DNA of 64,000 nucleotides from GCA-2746365 sp963711255 (GCA_963711255.1 CAVQDO010000003.1:1-64000); one strand, 5' to 3'; shown: positions 9,404-18,803, counted from the stretch's first letter. Numbers and translations are program-made. Notes: a model not told the origin generated them from the letters alone.

Positions 9404-9751
9404 TTAGTCACTGTTGATGTCGCTGTTAGTTTTATGTTTTTTATCGGGATTATTTCGCGGCCACATAATGTCACGTAAATGACGGCGACGTATGTATTTT
9501 GAAACAGCTTGCATCGCAATAGAAATTAATAGCCCGGAAAGTATAGAGAGAATAATGTAATGCGCATTCCAGATATATACAAAGGATGCCGCGACATAAC
9601 CATCTTTTAATAAATCAAATGCCAGTTGAAAATTACCTGTTACGGTATCAAATTTCTCGGGTATGAAAACGCCGAGCGAGGATGGCTGTTTATCAATGAA
9701 AAACCAGGTTACCCAGCCCGTGATAAATGAGAAAATACTACTATTTAACAT
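9404..9751 (-). CDS. Small membrane protein of unknown function
   Basis: 115 residues with an N-terminal hydrophobic helix (IFSFITGWVTWFFI) and a second one around residues 60-83 (YIWNAHYIILSILSGLLISI), then a very basic tail (YIRRRHLRD) and a polar end. The Arg/Lys cluster after the second helix suggests that this end faces the cytoplasm. I do not recognise a family. It is convergent with the DUF3047-like gene, 27 bases away. Confidence 0.55.
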   Translation of the reverse strand: MLNSSIFSFITGWVTWFFIDKQPSSLGVFIPEKFDTVTGNFQLAFDLLKDGYVAASFVYIWNAHYIILSILSGLLISIAMQAVSKYIRRRHLRDIMWPRNNPDKKHKTNSDINSD

Positions 9752-9837
9752 TGTCTAAAAGTGCGGGCTAAATAAAGTGCCATGAAAAGAGTTACACGAA
9801 GCAGCTAAGAGATAAAATAAAAGTCATTCTCTTGCGA

Positions 9838-10266
9838 TTAGTCGGCAGCTTCAAAGCTGACCGTGGTTTCCGTGTCCTGGCATTCCTTCAGATTGATTGA
9901 CACCGGGCACAGACCCATGCGTTCTGTAATGTATTCGATATCATCCGCAGAGGCGCTACCATCCTGTAGTTTTCCATTAAAAGAAATGTGTAGCTGTTCC
10001 ATGTTTCTGTGCTGATCAGTACTAACCGTGATCTCCCCATTGCTTGAAGATAACTGTAGTTGTCGTTCAGCAGCATTTACACGGAAATACATATGCTGGC
10101 AGGTCAGTATGGCATACATAAATATGTCAAAGCCGGGGCTTTTAGTGTTTAAATCTAAAGTCAGCCATTCGTTATTTACCAGGTTTTCAACTCGCAGCTG
10201 TGTAACTTCATTGCCAGTACCGCTGTATTGGCAGCCGAGTCGCATTTTGAACGTTAAATCACTCAT
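9838..10266 (-). CDS. OsmC-like protein
   Basis: 142 residues with the OsmC/Ohr arrangement: a strand-rich N-terminus, a central helix carrying Cys56 (YAILTCQHMYFRV), and a C-terminal helix bearing Cys120 in GLCPVSINL. In the family these two cysteines reduce organic or fatty-acid hydroperoxides with lipoyl or thiol reductants. The sequence around them is divergent, so a thiol-dependent peroxidase is likely but not proven. It is a single gene on this strand; the ATG is at 10266. Confidence 0.75.
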   Translation of the reverse strand: MSDLTFKMRLGCQYSGTGNEVTQLRVENLVNNEWLTLDLNTKSPGFDIFMYAILTCQHMYFRVNAAERQLQLSSSNGEITVSTDQHRNMEQLHISFNGKLQDGSASADDIEYITERMGLCPVSINLKECQDTETTVSFEAAD

Positions 10267-10424
10267 GATTATTACCCAATTTTATTACTCAGTTTACATT
10301 CATAGCGTATTTATAATACATAAGGCTTTCATGGGCTGTGATATACGTCAATAATGTATGAAAACACGGCTTATCTGGAATAAACTAATGCCGGTAGACG
10401 GCTTAAATATTCAGAGGAGATGTT

Positions 10425-10844
10425 ATGTCATCAATATCGGTAAAGGGCAGTTGCCTGTGCGGCGCAGTACAGTATGAAGTAACGGGAGATGCAAAACGAT
10501 TTTATCACTGTCACTGCAAACGATGCCGTAAAGCGACAGGTACGGGTCACGCAAGTAATATCCTGGTGGCGCCGTTAACGAGCATTAGCTGGCTTTCCGG
10601 GGAAGAGTTATTGACGCGGTATAAAGTGCCGGAGGCTGAGCGTTTTTATAACTGCTTTTGCCGGAAATGCGGAAGCCCAATGCCACGTGCTACACCGGAA
10701 CTGGAGGCTGTGTTAATTCCTGCAGGCACGCTCGATTCTGAACCGCCGGTATCACCACAGGGCAGAATATTCTGGGACTCCCGTGCTAAATGGTCATGTG
10801 CAGATGATTTACCAGTATATTCAGAATACCCGGCCGGTGTCTAA
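10425..10844 (+). CDS. GFA (CENP-V/Gfa-like) zinc protein
   Basis: 139 residues of the GFA family. The zinc-binding cysteines are in place: Cys10 and Cys12 in GSCLCGAVQYEV, Cys29/31/34 in FYHCHCKRCRKATG, and a second cluster in FYNCFCRKCGSPMP. The family is named after a glutathione-dependent formaldehyde-activating enzyme, but most members are of unproven substrate, so I call only a small-molecule thiol-adduct enzyme. GAGGAGAT precedes the ATG. A small Cys-containing gene follows 21 bases later and probably shares the transcript. Confidence 0.88.
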   Translation: MSSISVKGSCLCGAVQYEVTGDAKRFYHCHCKRCRKATGTGHASNILVAPLTSISWLSGEELLTRYKVPEAERFYNCFCRKCGSPMPRATPELEAVLIPAGTLDSEPPVSPQGRIFWDSRAKWSCADDLPVYSEYPAGV

Positions 10845-10865
10845 AGAACGGAGCATTTTACTGAT

Positions 10866-11051
10866 ATGACTGATTTTCTTGCTTATAAGAAACGTAAACT
10901 GCTTGAAAAAAACAGGTCAAAAACGCTTTGCCGTAGCGGGTTTCATAAGTGGGAAATTCTTACACAAGGAAAGTTTGATGTTAAGCAGGGAAAGCTGGTG
11001 ACTGCATATCAATGTAAGCGCTGTGGCACAAAAAAGAACACGGCATTATAA
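10866..11051 (+). CDS. Small basic zinc-ribbon-like protein
   Basis: 61 residues. A Lys/Arg-rich N-terminal helix (YKKRKLLEKNRSK) is followed by one cysteine and a histidine (TLCRSGFHKWE) and a C-terminal CKRCGTKKNTAL. The spacing suggests one half zinc-finger made by Cys22 and CxxC near residues 53-56. Such small ribbons often bind nucleic acid or ribosomes, but I cannot name a family. It starts 21 bases after the GFA gene, with the ATG preceded by GGAGC. Confidence 0.65.
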   Translation: MTDFLAYKKRKLLEKNRSKTLCRSGFHKWEILTQGKFDVKQGKLVTAYQCKRCGTKKNTAL

Positions 11052-11053
11052 AT

Positions 11054-11335
11054 TTATAGCCACTCACGGCTGATATCAATTAAAACCAGTTGAGTGTATT
11101 CGAGGACCAGTGTTTCTAACAGACTATATTGTTTATCCAGATATGATCGATCATTACTGATCAGGCAAATACCAATGGTTGCCAGCTGACGATTATCAAG
11201 TTGCTCAATTTCAGCAACCGAGGCATTGAACCTGCTCCCTATCCTGTCTTTTAAACTTTTAATCTGGCTGCGTTTGTCTTTTAAAGATTGAGAGTCGGGT
11301 ATTTGCAAACTAAGCTTTATGAGTAATACGTGCAT
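11054..11335 (-). CDS. DUF503 (YlxP-like) protein
   Basis: 93 residues from the ATG at 11335. MHVLLIKLSLQIPDSQSLKD, then KRSQIKSLKDRIGSRFNASVAEIEQ, is the DUF503 signature, and the length is normal. The family is a ferredoxin-like fold linked by gene context in other bacteria to ribosome maturation (near rbfA and infB), although no such neighbour is here. It converges on the small zinc-ribbon gene with a gap of two bases. An upstream ATG at 11353 exists, but MHV is the usual family start. Confidence 0.85.
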   Translation of the reverse strand: MHVLLIKLSLQIPDSQSLKDKRSQIKSLKDRIGSRFNASVAEIEQLDNRQLATIGICLISNDRSYLDKQYSLLETLVLEYTQLVLIDISREWL

Positions 11336-11517
11336 ATTAAATACCGGGAGCATAGTTATTATGAATATTACTAATATAGCAGGTCACATTAAACTGCATA
11401 CATAAACTTGCTGACAAAGACAATAGCCGTTTGACGATAATTTGAGTCGAGCAATATAACCAGAGCCGCGTATTTTGAAGAATATCAATTTTTTTCTGAC
11501 TTTCACCTGAATTATGG

Positions 11518-11547
11518 TTGCGCTGTGACTCCTGCACTGGCTAGAAT
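11518..11547 (+). promoter_or_regulatory. Candidate sigma-70 promoter of the 11571 gene
   Basis: TTGCGC at 11518-11523 and TAGAAT at 11542-11547 are separated by 18 bases, each differing from consensus at one or two positions. The predicted start would fall just ahead of the AGGTGAG ribosome-binding sequence and the ATG at 11571. Confidence 0.4.
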
Positions 11548-11570
11548 TAAGAGAAAATTACAGGTGAGAT

Positions 11571-11885
11571 ATGACGAAAATAATTAATTTAGCGGACAAT
11601 ATTATCAGTAAGGATGATAAGGAGCAGCTGGCAAAATTTGGAGGGCATACAATTGCCCATGGGCGTGCGACCCGCTGGCATTGGCACAAAGCAGAAAATG
11701 GTGATGCAATTTTTGAAATATTTCGGGGTGGCGCCGATGAAGTATTAGCAGTATGTGTCAGTCGGGATAGAAAGATGGATGCATTTTATGCGCATGACTC
11801 TACGGGTAATATGGTTTCTTCGGGTGAACTAGAGCATGTAATGGCAGATTTGGAGCGTTATTTTGTACAGCTGCATGGTGAATAG
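11571..11885 (+). CDS. Hypothetical protein
   Basis: 104 residues, no signal peptide or membrane segment. The central GHTIAHGRATRWHWHK is histidine- and tryptophan-rich, followed by GDAIFEIFRGGADEVLAVCV, a strand pair, and an amphipathic C-terminal helix (LEHVMADLERYFVQLHG). The coding signal is good: AGGTGAG six bases before the ATG and a candidate promoter upstream. I do not recognise the family; the histidines might bind a metal, but that is a guess. Confidence 0.6.
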   Translation: MTKIINLADNIISKDDKEQLAKFGGHTIAHGRATRWHWHKAENGDAIFEIFRGGADEVLAVCVSRDRKMDAFYAHDSTGNMVSSGELEHVMADLERYFVQLHGE

Positions 11886-12003
11886 CGGGGCTCCCTGTGA
11901 ATGCTGTGATAATCATTAAATGGCTGGTGTACGGCTAAGGTCGTTATTACTCTCGCTTTTTGCGTAATACTGTGTAATTGCAATAATATTTTTTATCGAT
12001 AAC

Positions 12004-12022
12004 CTATACTGTTTATGTATAG
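12004..12022. promoter_or_regulatory. Inverted repeat overlapping a possible -10 element
   Basis: CTATAC and GTATAG flank seven bases. The left arm includes TATACT, a good -10 hexamer, so a protein bound here would cover a promoter for the substrate-binding-protein/kinase genes that start at 12180. No well-spaced -35 is visible. It is a candidate only. Confidence 0.3.
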
Positions 12023-12179
12023 TGTCGGTACTAGCATTTGTTTGCTTTGTAAAGTTTTGTAACTAACAGTGCGGCTTGCACGATCATATCGTAAATTATA
12101 AGGAAATTGCATACAGAATTGTGTGCCAGTATCTGCTGCATGTTTCTTCTATAGGCAAAAAACGGTTAAGAGTTTAAAT

Positions 12180-13178
12180 TTGAGCAATTATTTATCAATT
12201 AAATTACGATCGGACCGTTTTTTTTACATAACAAGGCTTGGTTTCTCATTAGTTTGTTTACTGTTAATCTCTTCTTGCAGTATGGAGCGAGAGACTCCGC
12301 TGCGCATTGGTACAAATGTCTGGCCAGGGTATGAACCGCTTTACCTGGCACGCAGTCTGGGTTATTTCGATGAATCCAGTATCCATCTGGTTGAGCTAAC
12401 TTCCGCCTCTGATGTGCTTCATGCCCTGCGTAATGGCACGCTGGAAGGGGGTGCCTTGACCATGGATGAAGCACTAAGTCTTCTGGATTCTGGTATCGAC
12501 ATGAAAATCATACTGGTAATGGATTTGTCTGAAGGTGGCGATGTTCTGCTGGTAAAGCCGGAGATCGATGCGCTGGATAAGCTGCGCGGGAAAAAAGTCG
12601 CCGTCGAATATTCTGCGGTAGGCGCGATTTTGCTTGATGGCGCATTGCAAAGTGCAGGACTAAATGCATCAGACATAACAATTATTGCCTGCGCGTTAAA
12701 TGAACATATAAGCTGCTACCAGAATTATGATGCCGTGGTAACTTTTGAGCCAGTGAGAACTAAACTGTTAAAGCAGGGAGCTCTACAGCTGTTCGATAGC
12801 AGTATGATTCGAGGCAGAATCGTAGATGTTCTGGCAGTGAATTCTGAACTGGTTAAAACGCATCCATATTCACTTCGGAAATTGCTCGCTGGTTACTTTA
12901 AGGCACGTAATTATTTTGATGGTAATCCTGAAAGAGCAGCGCAGCTTATGTCAGTAAGAATGCAGCTTACGCCTGCCGAAGTATTAGACTCCTACGATGG
13001 CCTTAGATTGCCCGACCTTGAAGAAAACAGGCGGTTGCTAGGTGGTCAGCCATCGCCATTGCAGAATACAGCAAGTAAAGTCAGTAAGTTTATGCTGCAA
13101 AGAAAATTGTTAAAGCATCAAATTTCAGTCGAAAATTTAATTGATGACTCGTTTTTGCCAGAGAGCAAGATAAAATGA
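12180..13178 (+). CDS. NMT1/SsuA-type substrate-binding lipoprotein
   Basis: About 332 residues. The frame has no ATG before the signal sequence, so the start is probably the TTG at 12180 (a GTG at 12123 is also in frame). A hydrophobic stretch ends in LLISSC, a lipobox, so the protein should be lipid-anchored. The mature part is a class of ABC solute-binding protein: PLRIGTNVWPGYEPLYLARS, then EGGALTMDEALSLLDSGIDM, LRGKKVAVEYSAVGAILLDG and YDAVVTFEPVRTKLL. This matches the nitrate/sulfonate/thiamine-precursor group. No permease or ATPase lies nearby. The gene overlaps the following kinase by four bases (ATGA), so the pair is translationally coupled and probably senses a solute rather than importing it. 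Confidence 0.85.
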   Translation: MSNYLSIKLRSDRFFYITRLGFSLVCLLLISSCSMERETPLRIGTNVWPGYEPLYLARSLGYFDESSIHLVELTSASDVLHALRNGTLEGGALTMDEALSLLDSGIDMKIILVMDLSEGGDVLLVKPEIDALDKLRGKKVAVEYSAVGAILLDGALQSAGLNASDITIIACALNEHISCYQNYDAVVTFEPVRTKLLKQGALQLFDSSMIRGRIVDVLAVNSELVKTHPYSLRKLLAGYFKARNYFDGNPERAAQLMSVRMQLTPAEVLDSYDGLRLPDLEENRRLLGGQPSPLQNTASKVSKFMLQRKLLKHQISVENLIDDSFLPESKIK

Positions 13179-15514
13179 AAACGGTAAGTACATGCTCTAT
13201 AAGATTGTGGATGCCGTTACTGGTATTTTCTATATCTGCGCTGGTCTGGGTGATGATGACATGGCATGAATATAATCATCTCAAACAAAGCCTTTTTACA
13301 TTTGCTGAACGTTTTATTGCTCAGGACATGGCAAGTCTGCAGCACGTTTTAGAGAATGATTTAAGCCTTGGCCAGGATACGGAGGCAGAGCGCGCACTGG
13401 TATACAGGGGCGTTAATAATCAATATCGTACACTTGTTGCGACCGATGATCAGGGTGTTATTTTGTATAGTACCCGTTTTTCTTTAAAAGGTCTGCAAGC
13501 TATCAATACCTTGTCAGACTTTGAAGCAGGTCGTTTTTCTGATATTCAAAAATATAATCACGTTGATTTTCGGCTTATACCTGAAGAGAATAAAGTTATT
13601 GCCTATTTTCCCTTAACACTGGAACGTGACAGCAATGAAATAAGAGCCTTGCGTACGGGCGTGATCTTCCTGGTTTACGATTTTAGTTCAGATCTTTCAC
13701 AGGTCTGGCATGAGCTATGGCATAAAAGTGAATTGATCGCGAGTGTGTTTATAGTATTTATGCTGACCCTGTTTTTAGCGCTGCACCGATATTTCTACTG
13801 TCCAGTTCAACACCTGGTCGCAACAACCAGGGCATTTGCGCAAGGTAATTATAATGTGCGCAGTACAATCAATGGTCGTGGTGAACTGGCTGATCTCGGC
13901 AAAGCGTTCAATAATATGGCTGTACAGCTTAACGAGCGATCGAGGGAAAACGAGTTAGCTGAGCGGGATTTGCAGGCAAGCGAAAAACTTTACCGGACAT
14001 TGATTGAAGCTACTTCGGCAGTTGCCTGGGAATACAGCATCGGGCTAAAAAAGTTTACTTTTATGAGCTCAAATATATACCAGTTAACAGGATACCCTGC
14101 AGAGTTATGGACGAGTTATGAATACTGGGAAAGCAGAATACACCCGGAAGACAGGGAATCCGCATCGAAGTATTGCCGGGAAGAAACTTTGTTTGGCAGG
14201 GACCATTCATTTGAATACCGTGTTATTCATGCTGACGGTAAATTAGTCTGGATACGCGATGAAGTAAATATAACCTGGGAAGATGGGCGTGCTGTAACCT
14301 TGAGAGGTTACTTTTTTAACATTACAGAGTTGAAGCAAGCTGAGCAGGCTTTGCGCCGATCGCAAAAAATGGATGCTATTGGACAGCTTACGGGCGGTAT
14401 AGCACATGATTTTAATAATATTTTGAATATCGTATCCGGTAATATTAATTTAATGGAGTCTCAGATAGAGGCAGATGAAAAGCTGCAGAAAAAGTTTGAT
14501 ACCATAGCGCATTCGCTGCAGCGTGCATCAAATTTGACGCGGCAGTTATTGAGTTTTTCCAGGCTTGAGGCAACTGAAGTTAAGGAAACAGATATAAATC
14601 AGTTGATCAATAATATGCATGATCTCATTGCGCAGTCACTTACACCTGAAGTTATGATTGAAACTCATATGAGCGATGAATTATGGTTAACCATGATAGA
14701 CCCTGGTGATTTTGAAGATAGCCTGGTCAACCTTGTACTCAATTCGCGTGATGCTATGCACGGAAACGGTAAATTAACAATTGAAACACGAAATTGTGTT
14801 TTAGATAAAGATTACTGTATGCGTAATCCGGGTGCTGTGCCTGGTGACTATGTTCAGTTGATTGTTAGTGACTCTGGCGATGGCATTACAGTGGAACAAC
14901 AGGAAAAAATATTTGAGCCTTTTTACACAACGAAAGAGCAGGGTAAGGGCACCGGTTTAGGTCTTTCCATGGTATTCGGTTTTGTTAAACGTTCAGCAGG
15001 AATTATCAAGGTTTATTCGGAGCCGGGCATCGGTACTACATTCAGGTTATATTTGCCTCGCGTCAGTGAGAGCGATCATAAGCGGCATGAAGAAGCGGTA
15101 ACCGGAACAGGGATAATGCCTCGTGGTAGTGAAACAATACTTGCTGTTGATGATGAAGCTGCCCTGCTTGACCTGGTTTATGAAACTTTAACAACACTTG
15201 GTTATTGCGTGTTAACAGCTGGTACTGCCAGTGAGGCAGAGCAGATTTTCGCGGACGATCCTGATATCGATATGCTATTTAGTGATGTTGTCATGCCAGG
15301 CGATTCTAACGGTTTTGCACTGGCTGAAAAGCTCACGCAAATGCGGCCAGAACTAAAAGTTTTATTAACATCTGGTTATACAGATAAAGCCATTTCACGA
15401 AATGGCCAGGCCAGGTTCAAATCGAATATTTTAAGCAAGCCTTATACACTGATTGAACTGGCGCAGCGCATTCGCAGTACACTGGATGAGTCATCTAAGA
15501 GTATAAGTCACTAA
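13175..15514 (+). CDS. Hybrid sensor histidine kinase (TM-TM-HAMP-PAS-HisKA-HATPase-REC)
   Basis: 779 residues. Two transmembrane helices (about 12-30 and 187-207) enclose a periplasmic domain of roughly 155 residues; then come HAMP (to about 262), a PAS fold (about 275-390), HisKA with His411 in GGIAHDFNNIL, and HATPase with NLVLNSRDAM, DSGDGI and GKGTGLGLSM. A receiver domain with phospho-acceptor Asp704 in LFSDVVMPG closes the protein. It should autophosphorylate on His411 and relay to its own receiver; no output regulator is adjacent. The four-base overlap with the upstream binding lipoprotein suggests that this lipoprotein delivers the signal to the periplasmic domain. Confidence 0.93.
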   Translation: MKTVSTCSIRLWMPLLVFSISALVWVMMTWHEYNHLKQSLFTFAERFIAQDMASLQHVLENDLSLGQDTEAERALVYRGVNNQYRTLVATDDQGVILYSTRFSLKGLQAINTLSDFEAGRFSDIQKYNHVDFRLIPEENKVIAYFPLTLERDSNEIRALRTGVIFLVYDFSSDLSQVWHELWHKSELIASVFIVFMLTLFLALHRYFYCPVQHLVATTRAFAQGNYNVRSTINGRGELADLGKAFNNMAVQLNERSRENELAERDLQASEKLYRTLIEATSAVAWEYSIGLKKFTFMSSNIYQLTGYPAELWTSYEYWESRIHPEDRESASKYCREETLFGRDHSFEYRVIHADGKLVWIRDEVNITWEDGRAVTLRGYFFNITELKQAEQALRRSQKMDAIGQLTGGIAHDFNNILNIVSGNINLMESQIEADEKLQKKFDTIAHSLQRASNLTRQLLSFSRLEATEVKETDINQLINNMHDLIAQSLTPEVMIETHMSDELWLTMIDPGDFEDSLVNLVLNSRDAMHGNGKLTIETRNCVLDKDYCMRNPGAVPGDYVQLIVSDSGDGITVEQQEKIFEPFYTTKEQGKGTGLGLSMVFGFVKRSAGIIKVYSEPGIGTTFRLYLPRVSESDHKRHEEAVTGTGIMPRGSETILAVDDEAALLDLVYETLTTLGYCVLTAGTASEAEQIFADDPDIDMLFSDVVMPGDSNGFALAEKLTQMRPELKVLLTSGYTDKAISRNGQARFKSNILSKPYTLIELAQRIRSTLDESSKSISH

Positions 15515-15633
15515 TCCTGTTTTTGCTTCTGCATGTATGTTGAGTTAAAGCTATGAATGTTGTTACTATGGGAATTGACTAAGGTTTGAATTTGTTAGTT
15601 ATATAGTTTAATACTTTATAGAGGGGCGGCTGT

Positions 15634-17118
15634 ATGATTGCGAAATTGTATTCACGATACATTAACGCTTTACTTGATACAGCGGATAACTTCCAGGTTG
15701 TCAGTGGCCTGTTTATAAAACTTCTGGCTGTTATTTATTTTTTAGCTTTCTTTTCGCTCGGAGTGCAGATAACCGGGCTGGTTGGTGCTAATGGTATATT
15801 GCCACTAACAGAGTTCCTCGATTATATTTATCAGAATAATGGCATGATGGCCTGGCTGCACAAGCCAACATTATTCTGGTTTAACAGCAGCGACACTTCT
15901 CTACGTCTGGCGGCATTACTTGGCTGTATTTTTTCTTTGCTGCTGTTTTTCGGCATCAAACCGTTATGGTCACTGATTGTTTTATTTGTACTGTACCTGT
16001 CCTTGTTTCATGCCGGGCAGACATTCTTGATGTTTCAGTGGGACACGCTGTTACTTGAGGCGGGATTCCTTTCTATATTCCTGGTGCGTGGACCGAGCCA
16101 TCTGTTGATTTTTCTGTTTCACTGGCTGTTGTTTCGTTTGCGCTTTATGTCAGGCGTATCGAAGCTTTCCAGTGGCGATCCTAGCTGGTCAAATTTAACT
16201 ACATTAAATTATTACTTTGAAACGCAGCCGCTGGCGCATGCCGGTGCCTGGTACTTTCATCAACTGCCAGAATGGATGTTGAAGCTGGGTGTGGTGCTGG
16301 TTTTATTCTCGGAATTGATTGTCCCGTTTTTTATTTTTCTGCCGCGTAAGTTTCGTTTATTTGCAGCCACTTTTACATTGTTTATACAAATATTAATTAT
16401 TGCCAGCAGTAACCATAACTGGATAAATCTGCTAACAATAATGCTTTGCCTTTTTCTGCTTGATGACAGCCTTCTGCGTAAGGTTATACCGAATCAATTT
16501 ATTGCTTTCGTAAAATTAAAGCCAGTATCTGAAGAGCAGGCAGGTAATGTAATAAAATGGCGATATCCCCAGTTATTATTTGCCGTGCTGATAATTTTTA
16601 GCAGTGCATCAGCATTTACAGCAATGGTTACGCATAACAGCACCGCTGAAACACTGGCTCGAACGTCTGTGCTTGTCCGCCAGTGGGGAATCGGGCATAT
16701 GTTTCATATTTTTCCTACCATGCAAACAGAGCGCCATGAGTTGCAGCTTGAAGGTTCATATGACGGCATACAGTGGAAAGCTTATGATTTTAAATATAAG
16801 CCAGGCGCGCTTGATAAAAAACCGGAGTTCATTGTGCCGCATCAGCCAAGGCTGGACTGGATGATCTGGTTTGTACCGCCAAGGCATAATGAAATGCTGT
16901 ACTGGTTTGATAAGTTTTTAGTTCGTTTGGAACAAGGCTCACCTGAGGTGCTCAATTTACTGGCAAATAATCCATTCCCTGATGCGCCGCCAGCATATAT
17001 TCGGGTTCAGGTTTATCAGTACCGATTTACCAGTTTCGACGAGCGAGAACTAAGCGGTAACTGGTGGCAGCGCGAATACCTTGGGCTATTCCCCTATGTG
17101 CCAGCAAGGTTTCCTTGA
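15634..17118 (+). CDS. Lipase maturation factor (LMF)-like membrane protein
   Basis: 494 residues with several transmembrane helices in the first 320. The LMF signature is visible: FLMFQWDTLLLEAGFLSIFL near 130-150, then RLRFMSGVSKLSSGDPSW, then YYFETQPLAHAGAWYFHQLP, the conserved metazoan LMF1 core. The C-terminal part (LQLEGSYDGIQWKAYDFKYK, QPRLDWMIWFVPPR) is the soluble LMF C-terminal domain. In animals LMF1 folds lipoprotein lipase in the endoplasmic reticulum; bacterial members are uncharacterised and may help extracytoplasmic enzymes fold. It begins 119 bases after the kinase and is probably a separate unit. Confidence 0.88.
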   Translation: MIAKLYSRYINALLDTADNFQVVSGLFIKLLAVIYFLAFFSLGVQITGLVGANGILPLTEFLDYIYQNNGMMAWLHKPTLFWFNSSDTSLRLAALLGCIFSLLLFFGIKPLWSLIVLFVLYLSLFHAGQTFLMFQWDTLLLEAGFLSIFLVRGPSHLLIFLFHWLLFRLRFMSGVSKLSSGDPSWSNLTTLNYYFETQPLAHAGAWYFHQLPEWMLKLGVVLVLFSELIVPFFIFLPRKFRLFAATFTLFIQILIIASSNHNWINLLTIMLCLFLLDDSLLRKVIPNQFIAFVKLKPVSEEQAGNVIKWRYPQLLFAVLIIFSSASAFTAMVTHNSTAETLARTSVLVRQWGIGHMFHIFPTMQTERHELQLEGSYDGIQWKAYDFKYKPGALDKKPEFIVPHQPRLDWMIWFVPPRHNEMLYWFDKFLVRLEQGSPEVLNLLANNPFPDAPPAYIRVQVYQYRFTSFDERELSGNWWQREYLGLFPYVPARFP

Positions 17119-17426
17119 ATTAATCTGAAAACAGTTAAACAGGGTTTTGACTGAAGATTGAGCTTATGTTGTAAACGGATAAATATAAAGGTTAGTGCAA
17201 GGTATTTCTGATTATAGATATACCCAAAGCAGTCGATAAAAATTGATTATCCTGAGTTAAACGTTCTGCTGGTTTCCGCCTATACAGAGAAAACAGCTGA
17301 AAGTAAAAAAAGCCGCTTTAATATCAACTTACTGGCTAAACCTTAAGTCAGCATGTCCTGGCGCAGAAGGCTCGTGAAGCTTTTGATTTATGAAATTTTT
17401 TTTATAGCTTGTGCCGGTTAATACTG
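17119..17426. other. Intergenic stretch between convergent genes
   Basis: 308 bases between the LMF-like gene and the dehydrogenase, which converge. I see no gene, strong hairpin or T-run terminator. The base composition is AT-rich, as in the other gaps. Confidence 0.5.
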
Positions 17427-18749
17427 TTACGGCCAGATGCCACGTATAAGAGTAGCGTTCGCAACTCTTTCTATGGCTGTTATTAAGGCAACTGTGCGAA
17501 AATCCGGGCATTCAATTTGTTCGCCCGAGAGTTTATCGATTCCCTTTTCTTCACCAACAGTAAATGCCTGCCAGCGTTTAAATATGGTATCAAAGGATCG
17601 GTCGATTTTATTTTTCAGCTTATTGTTAACTATATCAAGATCCCATTGTTCATTTGCCTGGTTTTGTACCCATTCATAGTAACTTACAATAACACCACCG
17701 GCATTAGCAATAATATCCGGTATTACATAGACGCCGTTTTCCTGCAATATGATATCTGCCATCGGTGTTGTCGGGTTGTTCGCAGCTTCTACGATCAGTT
17801 TAGCTTTGATCTTTTTTGCATTGTCTGCTCGAATCTGGTTGCCAATAGCCGCTGGTATTAAAATGTCGCAGTCAACCTCGATGAGTTCTTCATTAGTAAG
17901 TGTCATCGTTCCAGGTAAACCGACGAGGTAGCCGTGTTCCTGTTTGTAGTTGAGCGCAGCGTCAAGATTAATGCCATCTTTTGAATAAACACAGCCACTG
18001 CTATCACTAAGTGCGACGATTTTAGCTCCCTGCTTGCTAAACGCTGAGGCAGCTACGCTGCCAACATTACCAAAGCCCTGGATAGCGATACGAGCGCCTG
18101 CAATTTCCGGTATATCAGTCAGTAGGCCTTTAGAGAGAAATCGTTCAGTGACGAACAGGCAGCCCTGTCCAGTCGCTTCATTTCTGCCGAGTGAGCCACC
18201 AAGGCTAACAGGTTTTCCTGTAACCACTGGAAGGTTGTTTTTACCTGGATTGAGTGTGTCATAAGTATCATAAATCCAGGCCATGGTCTGCTCGTCGGTA
18301 TACATATCAGGTGCCGGGATATCCGTGTGTGGTCCGATGACATTAAAAAGTTCTGAAGTAAAACGGCGTGTAATACGGCGTAACTCATTTTTGCTTAATT
18401 CTTTGGTGTTGCAGACTATGCCGCCTTTAGCGCCACCAAAAGGTATATTTACCAGGGCGCATTTCCATGTCATTAACTTGGCCAGTGAGATAACTTCTTC
18501 TTGTGTAACATCTTCATGATAGCGAATACCTCCCTTGCCGGGGCCAAAAACGCGGTTATGAACGACGCGATAACAACGGAATGATATGACAGAACCGTCA
18601 TCAAGTTCGACAGGAAAATTAATTATATTAATGCGTTTTGGCTGTTTTAGGAAGTCGACCAGACCTTTTTGCAGGTGATTAATATATAAGCCAGCCCTGT
18701 CGAATTGCTGCTCGCTTATAACGATTGGATCGAGAGATTCTGTAACCAT
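17427..18749 (-). CDS. Glu/Leu/Phe/Val family NAD(P)-dependent dehydrogenase
   Basis: 440 residues. The substrate domain has KCALVNIPFGGAKGGIVCNT, the glycine-rich loop with the catalytic lysine, followed by GPHTDIPAPDMYTDEQTMAW, which holds the catalytic aspartate. The Rossmann half has RIAIQGFGNVGSVAASAF and IADIILQEN; the length and motifs fit hexameric glutamate dehydrogenase (reversible oxidative deamination to 2-oxoglutarate). Leucine or other amino-acid dehydrogenases share the same fold, so the substrate is inferred. It is a single gene; the ATG is at 18749. Confidence 0.9.
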   Translation of the reverse strand: MVTESLDPIVISEQQFDRAGLYINHLQKGLVDFLKQPKRINIINFPVELDDGSVISFRCYRVVHNRVFGPGKGGIRYHEDVTQEEVISLAKLMTWKCALVNIPFGGAKGGIVCNTKELSKNELRRITRRFTSELFNVIGPHTDIPAPDMYTDEQTMAWIYDTYDTLNPGKNNLPVVTGKPVSLGGSLGRNEATGQGCLFVTERFLSKGLLTDIPEIAGARIAIQGFGNVGSVAASAFSKQGAKIVALSDSSGCVYSKDGINLDAALNYKQEHGYLVGLPGTMTLTNEELIEVDCDILIPAAIGNQIRADNAKKIKAKLIVEAANNPTTPMADIILQENGVYVIPDIIANAGGVIVSYYEWVQNQANEQWDLDIVNNKLKNKIDRSFDTIFKRWQAFTVGEEKGIDKLSGEQIECPDFRTVALITAIERVANATLIRGIWP

Positions 18750-18803
18750 TATATTTCACTATGTTTAATTATTGATGAAATTTTGCGGTGATATTGTGCC
18801 ATA

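Noticed and set aside
11337..11537. A 66-codon minus-strand frame upstream of DUF503
   Set aside because: No ribosome-binding sequence, atypical composition, and it covers the promoter region of the next gene.
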